Below are positions 7,311-9,044 of a stretch of DNA of 9,044 bases, piece by piece. Both the position numbers and the translations under genes were made by a program. Below the pieces are notes generated by a model that saw only the letters and a program-made list of their open reading frames with translations, was not told the DNA's origin and did no database searches. This stretch comes from Alphaproteobacteria bacterium (GTDB lineage Bacteria; Pseudomonadota; Alphaproteobacteria; Sphingomonadales; Sphingomonadaceae), in assembly GCA_028293055.1 (NCBI GenBank), contig JAQGLD010000444.1, forward strand, positions 1 through 9,044, in the 5' to 3' direction. Position 1 is the first letter of the stretch. Each line of letters starts with the position of its first letter.

Positions 7311-8485
7311 GCGAAAAGGGGGGGCGGCGCGACACCCGGATCGTCCAGGCCGGTCGCCGCAAGCAATGGACCCAGGGGATCGTCAGCCCACCGGTCTGGC
7401 GCGCCTCGACGATCCTGTTCGACAATGTCGCCGCACTCGAGGCGGCAACTCCCGACGACGGCATTCTCTATTACGGGCGGCAGGGCACTCCGACCCAGTG
7501 GGCGCTCGCCGACGCGCTGACCGAGCTCGAGCCGGGAGCCGCCGGCACCCGTTTGTTCGGCTCCGGAGTCGCCGGAATCGCGGTCGCGCTGATGGCGGTG
7601 CTCAATCCCGGGGACGAGCTGCTGATGGTGGACAGCGCCTATGCGCCGACCCGAATCTTCTGCAACGACGTGCTCGCCCGCATGGGGGTGAAGACGATTT
7701 ATTACGACCCGCTGATCGGGGACGGGATCGCCGGGCTGATCGGGGAGCGGACCCGCGCGATCTTCGTCGAAAGCCCGGGCTCGCTCACCTTCGAGGTCCA
7801 GGATGTTCCGGCGATCTGCCGCGTGGCGAAGTCGAGGGGGGTGGCGACCCTGCTCGACAACACCTGGGCGACCCCCTTGTTGTTCCCCGCGATCCAGGCG
7901 GGCATCGACCTCACCATACTCTCCTGCACCAAATATGTCGTCGGCCATGCCGACGCGATGCTCGGCTCGGTCACCGCCAATGCCGATTATTGGCCGCAAT
8001 TGCTCAAGGCGAGCCGCGCCTTCGGCCAGCAGGCAGCGCCCGACGACGCCTTTCTCGGAGCGCGCGGCCTCAGGACGCTGGGCGTCCGGCTCAGGCAGCA
8101 CGAGGCGAGCGGGCTCAGGGTCGCGCGCTGGCTGAAGGATCAGCCGCAGGTCGCGAGGGTGCTGCATCCCGCGCTGCCCGATTGTCCTGGCCACGAGATC
8201 TGGGCCCGCGATTTTCTCGGCGCCTCGGGCCTGTTTTCGTTCGAGCTCAAGGGCGGAAGCGCAGCCGATCGCGCGGCGCTGATCGACGGGCTCGATCATT
8301 TCGGCATCGGTTATAGCTGGGGCGGGTTCGAGAGCCTCGCGCTGCCGGTCGATCCCCAGCGGCTGCGAAGGATACCCCGCTGGCAGGGGGAGGGGCCGAT
8401 GATTCGTCTCCATATCGGGCTGGAGGATCCCGATGACCTGATCGAGGATCTTGCGCTCGGGCTCGCCGGTTATCCCGGCCCATGA
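7307..8485 (+). CDS. metC: Cystathionine beta-lyase, PLP-dependent
   Basis: MetC cleaves cystathionine to homocysteine, pyruvate and ammonia in methionine synthesis; the family can also release sulfide from cysteine. The 392-residue protein is full length for a Cys/Met-metabolism PLP enzyme. Visible residues are Y56 and R58 in YGRQGTPT, the PLP-stacking Y112 in SAYAPTR, D184 in LLDNTWATP that contacts the PLP ring nitrogen, the Schiff-base K209 in CTKYVVGHADAMLG, S337-W338 in YSWGGFESL, and R367 in IRLHIGLE for the substrate carboxylate. The tryptophan matches W340 of E. coli MetC and argues against cystathionine gamma-synthase or gamma-lyase. Translation starts at a TTG that shares bases with the sulfurtransferase stop (TTGA), with AAGGAG 8 nt upstream. 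The gene ends in an ATGA overlap with the channel gene. Such coupling predicts co-expression of all three. Confidence 0.94.
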   Translation: MSEKGGRRDTRIVQAGRRKQWTQGIVSPPVWRASTILFDNVAALEAATPDDGILYYGRQGTPTQWALADALTELEPGAAGTRLFGSGVAGIAVALMAVLNPGDELLMVDSAYAPTRIFCNDVLARMGVKTIYYDPLIGDGIAGLIGERTRAIFVESPGSLTFEVQDVPAICRVAKSRGVATLLDNTWATPLLFPAIQAGIDLTILSCTKYVVGHADAMLGSVTANADYWPQLLKASRAFGQQAAPDDAFLGARGLRTLGVRLRQHEASGLRVARWLKDQPQVARVLHPALPDCPGHEIWARDFLGASGLFSFELKGGSAADRAALIDGLDHFGIGYSWGGFESLALPVDPQRLRRIPRWQGEGPMIRLHIGLEDPDDLIEDLALGLAGYPGP

Positions 8486-9044
8486 GGAACCTGGCCGAAG
8501 GCGTCGGGATCGGCTGGCCGACCTATCAGGACTGGATCGTCTGCGCCGCCGCCGCTTCGATCGTGGCGCTCATCTGGGCGGTCGCGCACGCCCTCGGTCG
8601 CCTGTTCGGCCATCGCCTCGCCGATTTCTGGACCCAGCGCGCCGGCGGGCGCGGCGAGGAGATCGTTCCCCGGCTGTGCGCGCTCACCCGTTATTCGACC
8701 GCCGCTTTTCTGCTCGCGATCGTCCTCAGACTGGATTCCTGGCGTCCGCTGGGTGCCCTCGCAATCGGGCTTGCGCTGGCCGCGGCGAGCGCCCTGCTCG
8801 TCCGGCAGCTGGTGCGGGGCCTCGGAATGCCCCGCTGGGTGGCGGCCATGCTTGCCGGCCTGGTCGGAATGTCGCTGTTCGCCCACGCGGTGGGCGGCCT
8901 CGAGCCGGTGACGACCGCGCTCGACGAGATTGGATTCACCGCTGCCGGCCACCGTATCTCCTTGCTCGGCGTGATCGAGTTCGCAGTCACGGTGGTCGCA
9001 CTCTACGCGATCGTGAAACTGCTCAACCGGCTGGTCGGCCAGTC
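8482..9044 (+). CDS. MscS-like mechanosensitive ion channel protein, N-terminal part (cut by window edge)
   Basis: The frame starts at ATG 8482, overlapping the metC stop (ATGA), and stays open to the last base, giving 187 residues. These consist largely of hydrophobic segments at about 18-38, 69-83, 90-108, 118-137 and 159-180, separated by short charged loops. The stretch LDEIGFTAAGHRISLLGVI followed by a long hydrophobic helix resembles the entry to the pore region of MscS-family channels, which release solutes on hypo-osmotic shock. The pore helix and the beta domain that would prove the family lie beyond the edge. No good ribosome site precedes the ATG, so translation probably depends on ribosomes finishing metC. 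The membrane-protein call is firm; the channel call is an inference from partial sequence. Confidence 0.72.
   Translation, partial: MRNLAEGVGIGWPTYQDWIVCAAAASIVALIWAVAHALGRLFGHRLADFWTQRAGGRGEEIVPRLCALTRYSTAAFLLAIVLRLDSWRPLGALAIGLALAAASALLVRQLVRGLGMPRWVAAMLAGLVGMSLFAHAVGGLEPVTTALDEIGFTAAGHRISLLGVIEFAVTVVALYAIVKLLNRLVGQ

Noticed and set aside
7300..8316. A 338-codon plus-strand frame starting at an ATG just before metC
   Set aside because: It is shifted one frame from metC, has Arg-rich sequence without a domain, and its ATG is too close to the AAGGAG ribosome site.
7247..8413. A 388-codon minus-strand open frame
   Set aside because: It is antisense to metC, whose PLP-site residues are all in place.

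Overview
The window reads as chromosomal DNA of a GC-rich alphaproteobacterium, most likely a sphingomonad (Sphingomonadaceae or a close relative). This is inferred from the strong G/C bias at third codon positions, the short tightly packed operons, and the style of the TonB-dependent receptor, QueF and MetC proteins. No rRNA or other decisive marker is present, so the assignment is an inference. Base composition and codon use look even from end to end. I see no insertion sequence, integrase, tRNA, CRISPR array or phage gene.

Layout. (1) 1-1617, minus strand: an exported M1-family zinc aminopeptidase, cut by the left edge. (2) 1618-1770: a divergent control region with a TTGACA element facing the peptidase and a small inverted repeat nearer the receptor. 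(3) 1771-3693, plus strand: a TonB-dependent outer-membrane receptor. (4) 3715-3745: a GC hairpin where the receptor and the next gene converge. (5) 5213 to 3725, minus strand: a two-gene unit, queF (preQ0 reductase, queuosine pathway) followed by a ketopantoate-reductase-family gene whose best start is a TTG just after the queF stop. (6) 5214-5386: a divergent control region with two perfect 13-bp palindromes. (7) 5387 to beyond 9044, plus strand: a tightly coupled row of four genes. It runs AI-2E/PerM-family permease, 3-mercaptopyruvate sulfurtransferase (SseA type), cystathionine beta-lyase (MetC), then an MscS-like mechanosensitive channel cut by the right edge. The junctions are a 1-nt gap, a TTGA overlap and an ATGA overlap.

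How the genes work together. The sulfurtransferase and MetC both handle sulfur-carbon chemistry of cysteine-derived compounds: MetC releases homocysteine from cystathionine, and the sulfurtransferase moves sulfane sulfur from 3-mercaptopyruvate. Their translational coupling supports a shared role in sulfur amino-acid metabolism. The two flanking membrane proteins have no evident sulfur role. The exported peptidase and the receptor are divergent neighbours; both act at the cell envelope, but a shared substrate is only a guess.

I did not find a convincing undescribed system. Every substantial coding region belongs to a recognisable family. The points worth a second look are start-codon choices, gene coupling and the palindromes in the control regions.
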